From NCBI GenBank assembly GCA_030041215.1, contig JASHOH010000037.1:1-64000 (forward strand): 64,000 bases of DNA. The letters run 5' to 3'. The notes below the pieces were generated by a model that was given only the letters and a program-made list of their open reading frames with translations, did no database searches and had not been told where the DNA came from. Source of the stretch: Candidatus Sulfotelmatobacter sp. Its GTDB lineage: Bacteria > Acidobacteriota > Terriglobia > Terriglobales > Acidobacteriaceae. Below are positions 23,690 through 34,436 of the stretch, one piece after another. The translations under genes were made by a program, and so were the position numbers. Position 1 is the first letter of the stretch. Each line of letters opens with the position of its first letter.

Positions 23690-24547
23690 TTACTGCCCCT
23701 CGCCAGTTCCCGGCACGTGGAAGCTCACGCCGCGCTCGTCGTTGGCTTTTTCTGTAGCGGGAATGTCGAGATCGGAAAGAGGAATTTTCTGCGTGTGCTG
23801 CGGGGCGAAAGTCCACAGGGTTTGTCCGACGATGGCGTAGTTCTGCACTTCTTCTCTATGCTGATCACGGAAGACCAGGACAGTGGCAAGGGTTGTATCA
23901 AGGGTTGTCGAGCGCGTTTGTGATTGCTGTGAATAAGCGCGCTGGTCCTCGGGCGACCTCCACGGAACGACGCCCTGCTCGTTCATCTCGTTGTTGAGGC
24001 CGGTCTGATATTGCGGCCCGGAGTATATGGGGCCGTCACCGTAGGCGGGATCATAAGCATAGTCCGGAGCATATCGCGAGTCGGAGGAATCGCCTTCCCA
24101 CCACCAGTAGGGATCGATTCCGCCCCAGAGGTACGGATAGTAGCCATAGTAGGGGTAACCGTATCCCCAGCCCCAGTATGGGTACGAACGAATTCGCACG
24201 CCTACGCCGGAGTGGTTAATTCCGCTCCTGTTGAGAGATCCGCGCGCGAACGCTGAACCGCGAGAGAAGGAACGTCCAGAAAAACCTGAGGAGCGAGCAC
24301 CGCTGAAGGAGCGGGCGCCGCTGAAAGAATGAGGACTGCTGAAGGAGTGTGGCCCGCTGAAAGCATGCCCTCCGCCAAAACCGCCAGTGTGGCCGCCACT
24401 AAAACCGCCGACATGGCCACCGCCGAAACCGCCACCGGAAAATCCGGCATGCCCGCCACCACTGCCTACATGGCCTCCGCCATGCTGTGCCCACACTCCG
24501 GGCACGAGGCAAATCACCAACGCGGCAATGAACAGCGCGCGCTGCAT
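23690..24547 (-). CDS. Exported Gly/His/Ser-rich protein
   Basis: A 285-residue exported protein with a signal peptide of about 20 residues (ending VWAQ). Residues about 22-75 are tandem GGGH or GGH-type repeats, followed by degenerate FSGAR/SFS repeats (about 65-110) and a Tyr/Trp/Pro-rich stretch (YPYWGWGYGYPYYGYYPY). The C-terminal third is a more ordinary domain (VLVFRDQHREEVQNYAIVGQ) of a type seen in many acidobacterial cell-surface proteins. The His-rich part may bind metal. No catalytic role is claimed. It starts the region right of the second tRNA fragment. Confidence 0.75.
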   Translation of the reverse strand: MQRALFIAALVICLVPGVWAQHGGGHVGSGGGHAGFSGGGFGGGHVGGFSGGHTGGFGGGHAFSGPHSFSSPHSFSGARSFSGARSSGFSGRSFSRGSAFARGSLNRSGINHSGVGVRIRSYPYWGWGYGYPYYGYYPYLWGGIDPYWWWEGDSSDSRYAPDYAYDPAYGDGPIYSGPQYQTGLNNEMNEQGVVPWRSPEDQRAYSQQSQTRSTTLDTTLATVLVFRDQHREEVQNYAIVGQTLWTFAPQHTQKIPLSDLDIPATEKANDERGVSFHVPGTGEGQ

Positions 24548-24639
24548 GGCTATATTATAAGCCAGGTTTGAACAGTCGACCCAGAAATTTGAGCACTGCC
24601 CGGTTTCGCGAAAGATGCCGAAATCGCCGCCGGGAGGAA

Positions 24640-26256
24640 CTACCGCTTTCTGGATTTTCCCTTCTTCTTGGCAGATTTTCTGGGTTTTGCCGGGGTTTTC
24701 GCCGCGCGTTTTGCGGGCTTTGATCGTTTCTTTGCCGGCTGTGCTGATTTCTGCGAAGACGCGGCTGCAGATGCCTTCGCCGTAACTTTTGGAGCCTTGT
24801 GCGCCGCAGGAGCAGACTGGGGTGCCGTCGGCTGCGGGGACGCGGCCGTACTGGCTGCCACAGCGCCCTTAGGCCTACCCTTTGTGCCCTCACCCTTCTT
24901 GCCGGGCACCGCCGCACCGGCCGCTGCAGCTGCGGCTTTGGCTCCGCGCCCCCGTCTGGGTGCCGGTGGCGGGGGCGGCGGAGGCGGGGCAAAGGGCTTC
25001 AAGAATTTTAACGTCTCCGTCCGCGAGCGCAACTTGCCATCCAGCAGCAGCATGAATACGTCATGCGCAATCTTGGGATACTCGGGCAATTGCGGCGTGA
25101 TCAGCAGTTCGGTCATTTCAGGCAGCGGAATTTTCTTCTGGACATCGCGCCATTTCGTCAGGAAATTCTTGATCTTCTGCGCGACCGCTTGCTGACGTGC
25201 GGTTATGGCGAGAAACAAGATCATCTCCGGCCGCGCCGACGACAACAAATTCCACGTGCGCGAGGGCGTGGCTGCCTCTTTCCCCATCAGCCGCTTGGCC
25301 AGCTCTTTCGCATGATCTTCAATATCGCGCCAGGCTTCAACCAAATCCTTGCGTGGCATTACTCGCCGCAGATCCGAAATGTCCTTGTCCGACATTCGCG
25401 CGGTCAGGAAATACATGACTGCGGCAGAGGGATCGACGTTGAACCCGAGGTCCACCATCTGCTGGCGTGTTTTCATCAACTGCGCCAGTCCGTTGGTGTC
25501 GACCTTCGCCGACGTCCAATGGGGATGCAGCACCTTTAGCCAATCTTCGCGTTCCAACGCCTTCAGCACATTGAGCGGATCATCTTCATGCGCCAATTGC
25601 TCGATCTCGTGGCCCACGGCACTGCGTGAAACATACTCGATGTAGTTGTTTTCCTTCGCCGCGTTGTAGCGCTGCTGGGTGCGCTCTTCTAACGGCCAAT
25701 GGAAGCGCGCAGAAAACCGCGTGGCCCGGATAAGCCGCGAAGGCTCTTCTATGAAAGCGTAGTTATGCAAAACCCGCAGAACTTTCGCTTCAATATCGGC
25801 GACCCCATTGAATGGATCGAGCAGCAGCCCGCGCGAGCCTTCATTCAACGAGAGCGCCATCGCATTCACTGTGAAATCGCGCCGGCGCAGATCTTCCTGA
25901 ATGCTGGCCGGTGTGATCACTGGCGGCCGGCCCACTTTTTCATATAGCTCGGTACGCGCCATGCCGATCTCGGCGCGCACATTTCCCGGCAGCAACAGGT
26001 ACAGCGTGCGCGTGTCCTCGTCTTGACCGGCAATGCGCACGCCCGCCCTCTCCAGTTCTTTTTGCAGTTTCAGGGGGTTGCCCTGGATCGTGAAATCCAG
26101 GTCGCGGATTGTAAATCCGCTGATGATGTCCCGAATCGCTCCGCCGGTCAGGTACAGGGTAAACTCAGCCGCGCGGGCCACATCCTGCACCAAGTTGACG
26201 CCTTTCAACTGATCGGGCGTCAACCGGATTTCCATCGTGTAGATGTAGTCAGCCAT
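24640..26256 (-). CDS. tRNA nucleotidyltransferase/poly(A) polymerase with H1-like tail
   Basis: A 538-residue class II nucleotidyltransferase-family enzyme that would add CCA (or A) to RNA 3' ends. The head domain has LTGGAIRD near 35-42 and the catalytic DLDFTI near 52-57, then RRDFTVNAMA (about 129) and the RNA-binding SRLIRATRFSARF (about 187). The N-terminal catalytic part looks complete to about 420. The remaining 118 residues form a low-complexity tail: an eight-Pro run, then Ala/Lys/Pro-rich sequence ending RKSAKKKGKSRKR, like histone H1 tails. No HD domain follows. Known family members lack such a tail; a nucleic-acid tethering role is inferred. Confidence 0.85.
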   Translation of the reverse strand: MADYIYTMEIRLTPDQLKGVNLVQDVARAAEFTLYLTGGAIRDIISGFTIRDLDFTIQGNPLKLQKELERAGVRIAGQDEDTRTLYLLLPGNVRAEIGMARTELYEKVGRPPVITPASIQEDLRRRDFTVNAMALSLNEGSRGLLLDPFNGVADIEAKVLRVLHNYAFIEEPSRLIRATRFSARFHWPLEERTQQRYNAAKENNYIEYVSRSAVGHEIEQLAHEDDPLNVLKALEREDWLKVLHPHWTSAKVDTNGLAQLMKTRQQMVDLGFNVDPSAAVMYFLTARMSDKDISDLRRVMPRKDLVEAWRDIEDHAKELAKRLMGKEAATPSRTWNLLSSARPEMILFLAITARQQAVAQKIKNFLTKWRDVQKKIPLPEMTELLITPQLPEYPKIAHDVFMLLLDGKLRSRTETLKFLKPFAPPPPPPPPAPRRGRGAKAAAAAAGAAVPGKKGEGTKGRPKGAVAASTAASPQPTAPQSAPAAHKAPKVTAKASAAASSQKSAQPAKKRSKPAKRAAKTPAKPRKSAKKKGKSRKR

Positions 26257-26589
26257 TCGTCTTTCAGAAGACCTAGCAGGCTATACAGATGGCCGCAATC
26301 AATTGCGCGTGTAGCTGGCCGAAGCTAGCCAGCCCGTTTTTCCACACTTTTTCCACAGACCATAAAACTGCAAAAGCCATGCACTCCGGGACGAGAGCAC
26401 ACTCAAGCCCTTAACTGCCAATGACTTAGGATGCACTTGAGGTATCCTGACGCAACCTTAAGGAATAACACAACGTTTACATTTTGGCTACTGCCAACGT
26501 GGAGTTGAGCGGATTCCCACGAAATAATGCGAAAATCGCCCATCGGCTGCTAGTATTTAGCCCGCTCGCAGCTTATAGCTTGCCTCTTC
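26257..26589. other. Divergent intergenic region
   Basis: Region between the minus-strand nucleotidyltransferase and the plus-strand gene at 26590. Two direct TTTTTCCACA motifs lie at about 26338-26357. They resemble DnaA boxes by two or three mismatches but are not convincing. The promoters of both flanking genes should be here. Confidence 0.4.
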
Positions 26590-27066
26590 ATGTCTTCGAC
26601 GCACAAAAAGGTGATTGTCCGCAAAATGGACCGCGACTCCATCTCGGGCTACGTTTCGGCCGAGCTTGTCCATGAGGGCAAGCTGGAGTTGCTCAATCTG
26701 GCTGGCAATGTTGTCGCCATCGACCTGCGCGAGATCAAGGGCGTTTACTTTGTGCGCGAGTTTGGAGATTCCGAATCGCTGACCCGCAAAACGTTCACCT
26801 CCCGTCCCCGGTCTGAGGGGCTTTGGGTGCGGCTGCGCTTCAAGGACAACGAAATCCTTGAAGGCCTTATGCCCTCCGATCTCACTCAGAACCTGCCTGA
26901 GGGATATCTGGTCAACCCTCCAGACCAGCGCTCGAACACCCAGCGCATTTTCATACCTCGGAGCGCTCTCGAGTCGCTCACCGTATTGGCTGTCATCGGA
27001 GGTGCGCGCCGCCCCGGCCGCCGCCCTGCCGAAGACCAACGACAGGTGCCGATGTTCGAGGAATAA
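26590..27066 (+). CDS. Conserved hypothetical protein, acidobacterial type
   Basis: A 158-residue cytoplasmic protein, two similar beta-rich halves: KVIVRKMDRDSISGYVSAEL opens the first and LWVRLRFKDNEILEGLMPSD the second, which resembles a duplicated beta-barrel of the Sm/PRC type. The basic tail RRPGRRPAEDQRQV may contact nucleic acid. No signal peptide. It matches a family I recall as widespread in Acidobacteria and of unknown function. It has its own promoter region and no operon partner. Confidence 0.72.
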   Translation: MSSTHKKVIVRKMDRDSISGYVSAELVHEGKLELLNLAGNVVAIDLREIKGVYFVREFGDSESLTRKTFTSRPRSEGLWVRLRFKDNEILEGLMPSDLTQNLPEGYLVNPPDQRSNTQRIFIPRSALESLTVLAVIGGARRPGRRPAEDQRQVPMFEE

Positions 27067-27240
27067 TACATAGGGTAAGTGGGGCTATTTTGAGGTTGCA
27101 ATTCGTCCGCGTTTCAGATAAAAAGCTTGGCTCAAACACGGGATTAACGCGCACCGAGAAACAAACCCGGGTTCCCACCCTTCCCTCTGTCCCGTCCGTT
27201 CTCGGGAAGCACATAGACGTCCCAGGATAGGTGTCGACTC

Positions 27241-30200
27241 ATGATTTCCGCCACGTTGAAGCGCTCACTTGCATTGTCTTCTTTTGCCGCCGCCCTGCTT
27301 ATCGGTCCCCATCCAGCAGTCGCGCAGGCTGCGGATTCCACGGCACAAGGCACGCCGAGCCCACTGATCACGCAACCGATCAATGAATCGCAACTCACGA
27401 TCCTGAAGGGGAATACGCATCCGCTGGCGCGCCCCGAAGTCGACTTGGGCACAGCGCCGGCTTCCCTGCCCATGCAGCGAATGCTGCTGGCGCTAAAACG
27501 CAGCCCCAAACAGGAAGCCGCGCTGCGCAACCTGCTCGACGCGCAGCAAACCAGGTCGTCTGCCAGCTATCACAAGTGGCTCACACCCGAACAGTTCGGC
27601 AAGCAATTCGGCCCCACCAACGCCGACATGCAGACCATCTCGGCATGGCTGCAATCGCATGGCTTTCAAGTAGGCACAACCAAAGGACGGACAGTGCTGG
27701 AATTTTCCGGCACCGCCGGCCAGGTGCAGCAGGCGTTTCACACCACGATCCACAAATATATTGTGAACGGCGAGGAGCACTGGGCCAACGCGAACGACCC
27801 GTCGATTCCCACGGCATTGACGCCGGCCGTTGCCGGTGTGCTGACGCTACATAATTTCCTTAAGAAGCCAGACGTCATATTTTCGAAGCAGCGCGTGGAT
27901 GGAAGGACACGGCCCGGCAAACAGCCTGACCTCACTTTTTCGGACGGCACGCACGGGATCGCGCCACTGGATTTTGCCACGATTTACAACAGCCCGGCCT
28001 ACAATGGCGGCTCCTCGGGCGAGAATGTCACGATTGGCGTGATTGGACGAAGCAACCTTTACAACGGTGGCCAGGACGTTAGTGACTTTCGCTCTTCTGA
28101 GATATTCAACATTTGCTGCGGAGCTTTTAACATCATTCTCGATGGCCCCGATCCGGGCGACCTGGGCGGTGGCGAAGAGGTCGAGGCTACACTGGATTCC
28201 ACGTGGTCGGGCGCGGTTGCTCCCGGTGCAAATATAGACCTTGTCGTTTCAGCCACGACCAATACTACTGATGGTATCGACCTTTCCGAGGTCTTCATCG
28301 TCGAGAATAATCTTGCGGACATCATGACTGAAAGCTTCAGCGGTTGCGAGGCCTTCGCGTCGAGTACGGACGTTACGTTTCATTCTCAGATGGCCGAACA
28401 GGCCGCAGCTCAGGGCATTACTTATTTCGTTTCCACCGGCGACAATGGCGCGGAGGGGTGCGACGATCCAGATTCCGAAACTGTCGCGACCGGTCCGATT
28501 TCTGTAAACCTGCTGGCGTCCACACCCTTCAACATTGCAGTCGGTGGAACGACGTTCAACGATACCGCCGACCCCAGCAAATATTGGAGCGGGACAAACA
28601 CAAATCAGGAGAGCGCCTTATCTTACATTCCTGAGGACGTCTGGAACGACAGCTGCACCTCGGCGACCTGCGGCAGCAACGCCAACATTGTTGCGGGCAG
28701 CGGCGGAGCCAGCACCATCTTCAGCAGACCGCCGTGGCAGGCAGGAGTTAACGGTTCGTTCGACCCCTCGGACATGCGCGACTTGCCTGACGTCTCATTA
28801 ACCGCTTCAGGTTCCCACGATCCCTACGTGCTCTGTCTGGAGGGCTCGTGCGTGCCGAACGAACAAGGTGAGTTTTATATCGCTCTGGTCGGCGGTACCT
28901 CCGCGTCCGCTCCTTCCTTTGCCGGCATTATGGCGCTGGTCGGCGAGCAGTTCGCGATCGCCAGTCCCACACTCGGCCCGCGGCAAGGCATAGCGAACTA
29001 CACGCTGTACAATCTCGCAGCCTCCGAGAACTCAACCTTTTCGCAGTGCAATGGATCGAGCACCACTACTCTGCCAGCCAGCACGTGCATTTTTAACGAT
29101 GTAACCGTCGGTAACAACGCCGTGCCTGGAGAGGCAAATTATGGTTCGCCGACCGCCGACTATCAGGCGGGCGTGGGATATGAGATGGCCAGTGGTCTCG
29201 GCTCGGTCAACATCACAAACTTGGTTGACCAATGGAAGACTAGCTTCACTTCCTCAACCACAACCCTCAGCCTTGCACCGACCACGGGCATCACTCACGG
29301 GCAATCGGTCACTGCCAACATCACCGTGGCGCCCACCTCAGGAACAGGCGCAGCACCAACCGGGGACGTTTCTCTGATTGCTGCCAACCCAACCCCCGCA
29401 AACCCGTCGGGGACGACGGCACTGGCCGGGTTTACGCTGTCTGCTAGCGGCAGTAGCGGAATCGTGACCAGCGCATCGATCACGGATTTACCTGGCGGGA
29501 CTTACGACGTTTATGCATACTATCAGGGAAATCCGACTTATAGCGCGAGTACTTCAACTAACGTTTTGGTTACGGTGACCCCCGAGGCGAGCACTACCAG
29601 CCTTCAAGTGCTCACATTCAGTGCGAGCGGAGTTCAATCAACCTTCACTAACGGCCCGTTCGGCAGCTTTGTTTATCTGCGCGCTAACATCGCAGGCGCA
29701 TCCGGGCACGGCACTCCTACTGGAACAGTGAATTTCACCGACACCTTCGGAATCATTCCCGGCGGTACCAGCTCAGGGCTAAGTCTGCAGCTCAACTCTG
29801 GCGATCAATTCCAGAACGGAGCCAACACTGCCACTCCTAACGGAATACTAGGTTTCAACACCGGCACCCACACCATTTCGGCTGTCTACAGTGGCGACGC
29901 GAGCTTCGATACAAGTACCAGCACAACGCAGTCGTTCACCATTACTCCCGGGTTCTTTGCATCCATCACTTCAAACGCAGCCGTTGTGGTCTCGGCGCCG
30001 GGCGCATCGGGGACAGTACCTTTTTCGGTTTCCTCATCCACCGGATTCAGCGGCACGATCTCTCTCGCCTGCTCACAACTTCCTACCGGAGCGGCTTGCT
30101 CGTTCAGTCCCGCGAGCGTCTCGGCAAACGGTACGCTAACAACGACCTCAGGCACGATCACCGTAATAACCACTGCGTCCACCGCCGCTGCACTCCATTC

Positions 30201-30480
30201 GCCCGATCGTCATCCGTTCCGACATTGGCTCGCGATGGGCAGTTTTGCTTTGTTCTCAATCCTGCTCGTCGGCGCTCCGCGCCGGCATCGTGTGCCTGCA
30301 TTGCTCGCAGTTCTCCTAACGCTCATCCTGCTGGCGCCTGCCTGCGGAGGCGGCGGAAGCAGTACTCCAACTCCGCCCCCGCCGCCACCTTCCACTCCCA
30401 CGGGTTCTTACAACATAACGGTCACTGCTACCAGCGGAGCGACTACGTCCACAACTGGTTTCACGCTGATCGTGCAATAA
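27241..30480 (+). CDS. Secreted S53 peptidase (sedolisin) with Ig-like repeats
   Basis: A 1079-residue secreted acid-active serine-carboxyl protease. Order: signal peptide (about 1-30), pro-kumamolisin activation domain (about 75-205, with [17 protein letters not shown]), S53 catalytic domain (about 235-660), then two or three bacterial Ig-like repeats (about 670-970) and a Ser/Thr-rich linker. Catalytic Glu and Asp sit in [11 protein letters not shown] near 312-318, and the nucleophile Ser in [10 protein letters not shown] near 552. The C-terminus carries a hydrophobic segment ([17 protein letters not shown], then [13 protein letters not shown]) followed by a Gly and Pro spacer and another Ig-like end, so a membrane-inserted sorting tail is likely. 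Confidence 0.93.
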   Translation: MISATLKRSLALSSFAAALLIGPHPAVAQAADSTAQGTPSPLITQPINESQLTILKGNTHPLARPEVDLGTAPASLPMQRMLLALKRSPKQEAALRNLLDAQQTRSSASYHKWLTPEQFGKQFGPTNADMQTISAWLQSHGFQVGTTKGRTVLEFSGTAGQVQQAFHTTIHKYIVNGEEHWANANDPSIPTALTPAVAGVLTLHNFLKKPDVIFSKQRVDGRTRPGKQPDLTFSDGTHGIAPLDFATIYNSPAYNGGSSGENVTIGVIGRSNLYNGGQDVSDFRSSEIFNICCGAFNIILDGPDPGDLGGGEEVEATLDSTWSGAVAPGANIDLVVSATTNTTDGIDLSEVFIVENNLADIMTESFSGCEAFASSTDVTFHSQMAEQAAAQGITYFVSTGDNGAEGCDDPDSETVATGPISVNLLASTPFNIAVGGTTFNDTADPSKYWSGTNTNQESALSYIPEDVWNDSCTSATCGSNANIVAGSGGASTIFSRPPWQAGVNGSFDPSDMRDLPDVSLTASGSHDPYVLCLEGSCVPNEQGEFYIALVGGTSASAPSFAGIMALVGEQFAIASPTLGPRQGIANYTLYNLAASENSTFSQCNGSSTTTLPASTCIFNDVTVGNNAVPGEANYGSPTADYQAGVGYEMASGLGSVNITNLVDQWKTSFTSSTTTLSLAPTTGITHGQSVTANITVAPTSGTGAAPTGDVSLIAANPTPANPSGTTALAGFTLSASGSSGIVTSASITDLPGGTYDVYAYYQGNPTYSASTSTNVLVTVTPEASTTSLQVLTFSASGVQSTFTNGPFGSFVYLRANIAGASGHGTPTGTVNFTDTFGIIPGGTSSGLSLQLNSGDQFQNGANTATPNGILGFNTGTHTISAVYSGDASFDTSTSTTQSFTITPGFFASITSNAAVVVSAPGASGTVPFSVSSSTGFSGTISLACSQLPTGAACSFSPASVSANGTLTTTSGTITVITTASTAAALHSPDRHPFRHWLAMGSFALFSILLVGAPRRHRVPALLAVLLTLILLAPACGGGGSSTPTPPPPPPSTPTGSYNITVTATSGATTSTTGFTLIVQ

Positions 30481-30610
30481 ACATTCGGGGACAGCACACA
30501 TTTGGGGAGCCGGAGCGCGCCTACTCCGCCTTTCAATGCACCGTAGGCGAGCTGGCTCGGTCGTCTATAAAAGCGCCACACTGGTGTACGATCTATTCGT
30601 CTCCATTCCC

Positions 30611-31627
30611 ATGAAACTCGCACTGATCGCCTCTGCCCTGAACGGTCGCCTGGACGGCGGCTCGCCTGACATCGAAATCACCGGACTCAACCGCGTTGAG
30701 CGAGCCGGGCCTTCTGAAGTGACCTTCGTCGCCAATTCGAAATACGCCGCCGCGGCGCGGCACACCAAAGCCGCGGCTGTGATCGTTGCCAATGATTTCC
30801 CCGCCATCTCTGCGGCAACGCTGCGCGTTGATGATCCCTATCTCTCGTTTGCCCGCGCTCTCGAACTCTTTCATCCGCCCGAGCGGTACACTCCTGGAAT
30901 TCATCCCACAGCCATCGTCCATCCCAGCGCCAAGATCGGACCGAACGCCCACATCGCCCCTTATGTCGTCGTCAACGAGAATGTTGAAATCGGCGCAGAC
31001 GCCGTTCTGCTGGCCCACGTGGTCATCTACCGTGGCGTCACGATCGGCAACAACTTCTTCGCTCATGCCCACGCGGTCGTGCGCGAAAACTGCCGCATCG
31101 GCAGCAACGTTCTGCTGCACAACGGAGTGGTCATCGGCTCTGACGGATTTGGCTTCGCTAAGACTGCGAAAGGAAGCTGGTACAAAATCCCCCAGCCTGC
31201 GCCAGTGGTCATTGAAGATGATGTGGAAATCCAGGCCAACTCGTGCATCGACCGCGCCAGCGTGGGCGAGACCCGCATTCGCCGCGGCGTGAAGATCGAC
31301 AACTTAGTGCAGGTCGGTCATGGATCGCAGGTGGGCGAAGATGCGCTGCTTGCTGCGCAGGTTGGCCTCGCTGGATCGACCGAAATTGGCAAGCGCGTGA
31401 TTCTCACCGGGCAAGTTGGCGTCGTGGGCCACTGCAAAGTTGGAGAAGGTGCAATCGTTACTCCCCAAAGCGGAGTCGCGGCCGACATTCCCGCCGGCGC
31501 ACTTGTCAGCGGCGCCCCCGCGGTCGATCACAGAGCCTGGCTGAAATATTCCGCCTTGCTCCCAAAATTGCCGGAACTTGTGCGGGCATTGCGCGCCAAG
31601 GTGGGAGAGAAATCTTCAAAGAAATAG
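30611..31627 (+). CDS. lpxD: UDP-3-O-acylglucosamine N-acyltransferase
   Basis: A 338-residue LpxD, which transfers the second acyl chain from acyl-ACP to UDP-3-O-acylglucosamine in lipid A synthesis (cytoplasmic). The N-terminal uridine-binding domain (about 1-100, with [11 protein letters not shown]) is followed by a left-handed beta helix of hexapeptide repeats (about 105-305) with GSDGFGFA and the catalytic His region [11 protein letters not shown]. The short C-terminal helix has [12 protein letters not shown]. The start is at ATG 30611; a frame opening 75 bases earlier gives an N-terminal extension unlike LpxD. No lpx neighbours are present in the window. Confidence 0.96.
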   Translation: MKLALIASALNGRLDGGSPDIEITGLNRVERAGPSEVTFVANSKYAAAARHTKAAAVIVANDFPAISAATLRVDDPYLSFARALELFHPPERYTPGIHPTAIVHPSAKIGPNAHIAPYVVVNENVEIGADAVLLAHVVIYRGVTIGNNFFAHAHAVVRENCRIGSNVLLHNGVVIGSDGFGFAKTAKGSWYKIPQPAPVVIEDDVEIQANSCIDRASVGETRIRRGVKIDNLVQVGHGSQVGEDALLAAQVGLAGSTEIGKRVILTGQVGVVGHCKVGEGAIVTPQSGVAADIPAGALVSGAPAVDHRAWLKYSALLPKLPELVRALRAKVGEKSSKK

Positions 31628-31657
31628 GGCAGTCGCCTATGTGCAACTTCCCCCAAA

Positions 31658-33199
31658 TCACTGCCCGAAGACTTCCTTTTCCAGCGCGCTAGTCGCACTT
31701 GCACTTAAACTTTCGCTCACCAAAACGGTGTCGCCGTGCTCTTCAATTACAACCGGCCCGTCGTCAGTGTTCCATTCATGGCGGTCCAGCAGAATCGCGT
31801 ATTTGCGGGTCGGAGGTTCGGCGGCTTGATCGGCCTCCACATTGCCGCTGTCTTTCGCCTGCACTTGCTTGTAGCGCTGCTTGATCGAGTCCGCATAAAT
31901 GGCCGCGAATTCGGCAGCTTTTCCCGAATTCGACCAGCGTGAGACATAGAGCAACCCCAGCGGCGCCGACGGATCGCTCTTCGAACGCGCGGCATAGTAG
32001 TAACCGCCGCGCCACTCCGGATAAAGCCGTTCCGACGCTTTTTTTCCGGCGTATTGCTCGAGCAGCACGGCCACGTCAAACTCGCCCATGGCGCCAATAT
32101 CAAACTTCAAGTAATCCTTGAGGTCTTTCTTGAATTGAGGGACGGCCATGGGAGGAATCGCTTCCCCAGAGATATAGGTTTCCGGCTGCATGATCTGGCG
32201 CTGCGTGTGCGGAGGGTTCAGCAGCACGTCGGCAAACGCCTTTTCTTTGCCGCCGGTTTGCATGAGTTTGATCACAAACTTCAGCCCGTAGCTGTAAGGG
32301 AACGTCAGAGACTCTCTGAGGAAAATGGGAGCGTCTTTGAACACAGTGGAATCGTCAGTGCCGCTGGCCATTTGCGATTCCATGCTTTCAACCAGATCGG
32401 CGGAGTCGGCAATCGAGCGTCCGAGTGGGGCGAGTTCGTAATCGAGCATAACCGCTTCAGCCTGTCCCTCCACAACGGCTTCGCGTGCGTCATCGATCTC
32501 GTCGTTCTCGATGTCCTGCGGCGTGGGATCTTTTTTCATCTCGCCAAGGTCTTTCTCACCCTTCTTCATGAACTTATCGAGATTGATGGTCTGATCTTGC
32601 AGGGCGTGAGTGAGTTCGTGCGCCATCACTCCGGCCTGCTCTTCCGGCGGTACCCAATCAAGCAGGTTTACGGTTTTGGTCTTGGGATCGTAATAACCGG
32701 CGATCTGCTCGCGCAGCAGTGAGACCATAAGTTTTTCGAGATCGTAATCGCGCGGCAGCAGACCGAATTTTTTCAGCACTAACTCGGAACGCTCAAGACG
32801 TTTTACGTCTTCATCCTTCATGTGCTTGGTGAGATAGGCGACGACTTCGTCCCGGCTGGTGAGACGGCGCTTAACTTCTTTTTTAATCGGGAGTCCGGAG
32901 TGCTTGCTGTCGAAAGCCAGAATCTCATCAACCGAGTGGAAGAGTTCCTCAGCCTGACGTGGAGTGATTTTTACGTCGGCCTTCGGCGTAGCGCCCGTGT
33001 CCCCACCAGCGGGGTTTTGATTCTGTGTCGGTTGATCCTGCGCAGAGTGGACACTCTTGTCCGCCGGAGGCTGAGTCTGCTGTTGCTGTGGAGAGGCCTG
33101 ATCTTGCGTTTGTGGCAGCGCCACGCTGCTCGCGAAAACGAGCAGAACAACCGCTGCCAGATATCTCAGGAAAGCGAAAGATCGCTGCGAGTGCTCCAT
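31658..33199 (-). CDS. Exported zinc metalloprotease-like protein (HELTH motif)
   Basis: A 513-residue exported protein. The start is chosen at ATG 33199 because the signal peptide begins there (AFLRYLAAVVLLVFASSVAL), and 33216 is the end of the preceding gene. A Gln-rich linker (about 40-75) precedes the mature domain. The zinc motif GVMAHELTHALQDQ sits near 187-200, with a downstream Glu-rich segment (DEIDDAREAVVEGQAEAV) typical of HExxH peptidases of unassigned family. The C-terminus LLDRHEWNTDDGPVVIEE is not a known catalytic part. The substrate is unknown. Confidence 0.75.
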   Translation of the reverse strand: MEHSQRSFAFLRYLAAVVLLVFASSVALPQTQDQASPQQQQTQPPADKSVHSAQDQPTQNQNPAGGDTGATPKADVKITPRQAEELFHSVDEILAFDSKHSGLPIKKEVKRRLTSRDEVVAYLTKHMKDEDVKRLERSELVLKKFGLLPRDYDLEKLMVSLLREQIAGYYDPKTKTVNLLDWVPPEEQAGVMAHELTHALQDQTINLDKFMKKGEKDLGEMKKDPTPQDIENDEIDDAREAVVEGQAEAVMLDYELAPLGRSIADSADLVESMESQMASGTDDSTVFKDAPIFLRESLTFPYSYGLKFVIKLMQTGGKEKAFADVLLNPPHTQRQIMQPETYISGEAIPPMAVPQFKKDLKDYLKFDIGAMGEFDVAVLLEQYAGKKASERLYPEWRGGYYYAARSKSDPSAPLGLLYVSRWSNSGKAAEFAAIYADSIKQRYKQVQAKDSGNVEADQAAEPPTRKYAILLDRHEWNTDDGPVVIEEHGDTVLVSESLSASATSALEKEVFGQ

Positions 33200-33215
33200 T
33201 AATAACGAGTCTAAA

Positions 33216-34289
33216 CTATTTGCCTGCACGCTCCGCTACCCACTCCCCCGCTTCCCTCGTGCCCAGCGTTCCGCCGATATCCTGCGTACCTTTTTTCTGG
33301 CGCACGGCTTCGAGCACGGCGGCTTCGATTTTTTCGGACTCACGGGTCATTCCCAAATGCGCCAGCATCATGGCTGCCGTCAAAATCGCGCCGAAGGGGT
33401 TCGCAATATCCTTGCCCGCGATTGGCGGAGCCGAGCCGTGCACCGGCTCGAACATCGATGTACGTCCGGGATGAATATTTACGCTGGCCGCCATGCCGAG
33501 GCCGCCCTGCAACCCGGCGGCGAGGTCGGTAATGATGTCCCCAAACATATTATTGGTGACGACGACGTCGAACTGCCGCGGATCGCGTACCATCTGCATG
33601 CAGAGCGCGTCCACGTACAAGTGCTGCGTGGTGATCTGCGGGAATTCGGTGCTCACTTCCTTGAACACGCGCTGCCAGAGCCCGCCCGCGTGAGTCATGG
33701 CGTTTGATTTGTCGCACATCAGTACGCTACGGCGCGGTGAGCCGTCTTGCTTAGTGTGGCGAGCGCAATATTCGAAGGCATAGCGAATGATGCGCTCGAC
33801 GCCCTTGCGCGTGTTGATGTCTTCCTGTGTGGCGATTTCGTCGGGCGTGCCTTTCTTGAAGACGCCGCCGAGATCGCCATAAACGCCTTCGGTATTTTCG
33901 CGGATGACGACGAAATCGACATCTTTAGGCTCGACGCCTTTGAGCGGGCAAAGTGAGGCATCGAGCAGGCGTACGGGACGCACGTTGGCATAGAGATCCA
34001 TCTGAAAACGCATGCCGAGTAGGATTTCTTTGGCGTGGATGTTGGTTTTGACGCGCGGATCGCCGAAGGCCCCGGCAAGGATGGCGTCGTAGTCGCGGGC
34101 AAGCATGGCGAAGCCGTCGGGAGGGAGGGTCGTGCCGTCGCGCAGGTAGCGGTCGGCGCCCCAGTCGAATTCGGTGAATTCCACGGCCGCGCCCGTGGCG
34201 CGAATGACGTTGAGAGCTTGCGGGATGACTTCCTGGCCGATGCCATCTCCGGGAATGACGGCGATGCGCTTCTTTGTTTGCTGGTCCAC
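33216..34289 (-). CDS. Isocitrate/isopropylmalate dehydrogenase family enzyme
   Basis: A 357-residue NAD-dependent beta-decarboxylating dehydrogenase. PGDGIGQEV opens the nucleotide-binding fold (about 13-21). RENTEGVYG (about 130-138), the metal site [12 protein letters not shown] (about 246-257) and [13 protein letters not shown] (about 285-297) are family signatures. LeuB (3-isopropylmalate dehydrogenase) and tartrate/homoisocitrate dehydrogenases share these, and the gene is not next to leuA, leuC or leuD, so I give no symbol. LeuB is my first guess. An in-frame start at 34289 is preceded by no obvious strong site. Confidence 0.87.
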   Translation of the reverse strand: MDQQTKKRIAVIPGDGIGQEVIPQALNVIRATGAAVEFTEFDWGADRYLRDGTTLPPDGFAMLARDYDAILAGAFGDPRVKTNIHAKEILLGMRFQMDLYANVRPVRLLDASLCPLKGVEPKDVDFVVIRENTEGVYGDLGGVFKKGTPDEIATQEDINTRKGVERIIRYAFEYCARHTKQDGSPRRSVLMCDKSNAMTHAGGLWQRVFKEVSTEFPQITTQHLYVDALCMQMVRDPRQFDVVVTNNMFGDIITDLAAGLQGGLGMAASVNIHPGRTSMFEPVHGSAPPIAGKDIANPFGAILTAAMMLAHLGMTRESEKIEAAVLEAVRQKKGTQDIGGTLGTREAGEWVAERAGK

Positions 34290-34436
34290 GCGAGAAAGCT
34301 AACACAAGCGGGGCGGAAAAGGTCGAATCGCCGGAACCAGACCGTCCCAAAATGGATTTCCACCAGAGAATATCCGCATCCACAGCATCCGCGCTTCGCC
34401 TATTCTGTTATAGTGAACCGCTAAAAGGAGTCTCCC

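Noticed and set aside
26338-26357. Two TTTTTCCACA motifs as DnaA boxes or replication origin
   Set aside because: They differ from the TTATCCACA box, there are only two, and there is no AT-rich unwinding region, dnaA or dnaN gene nearby.
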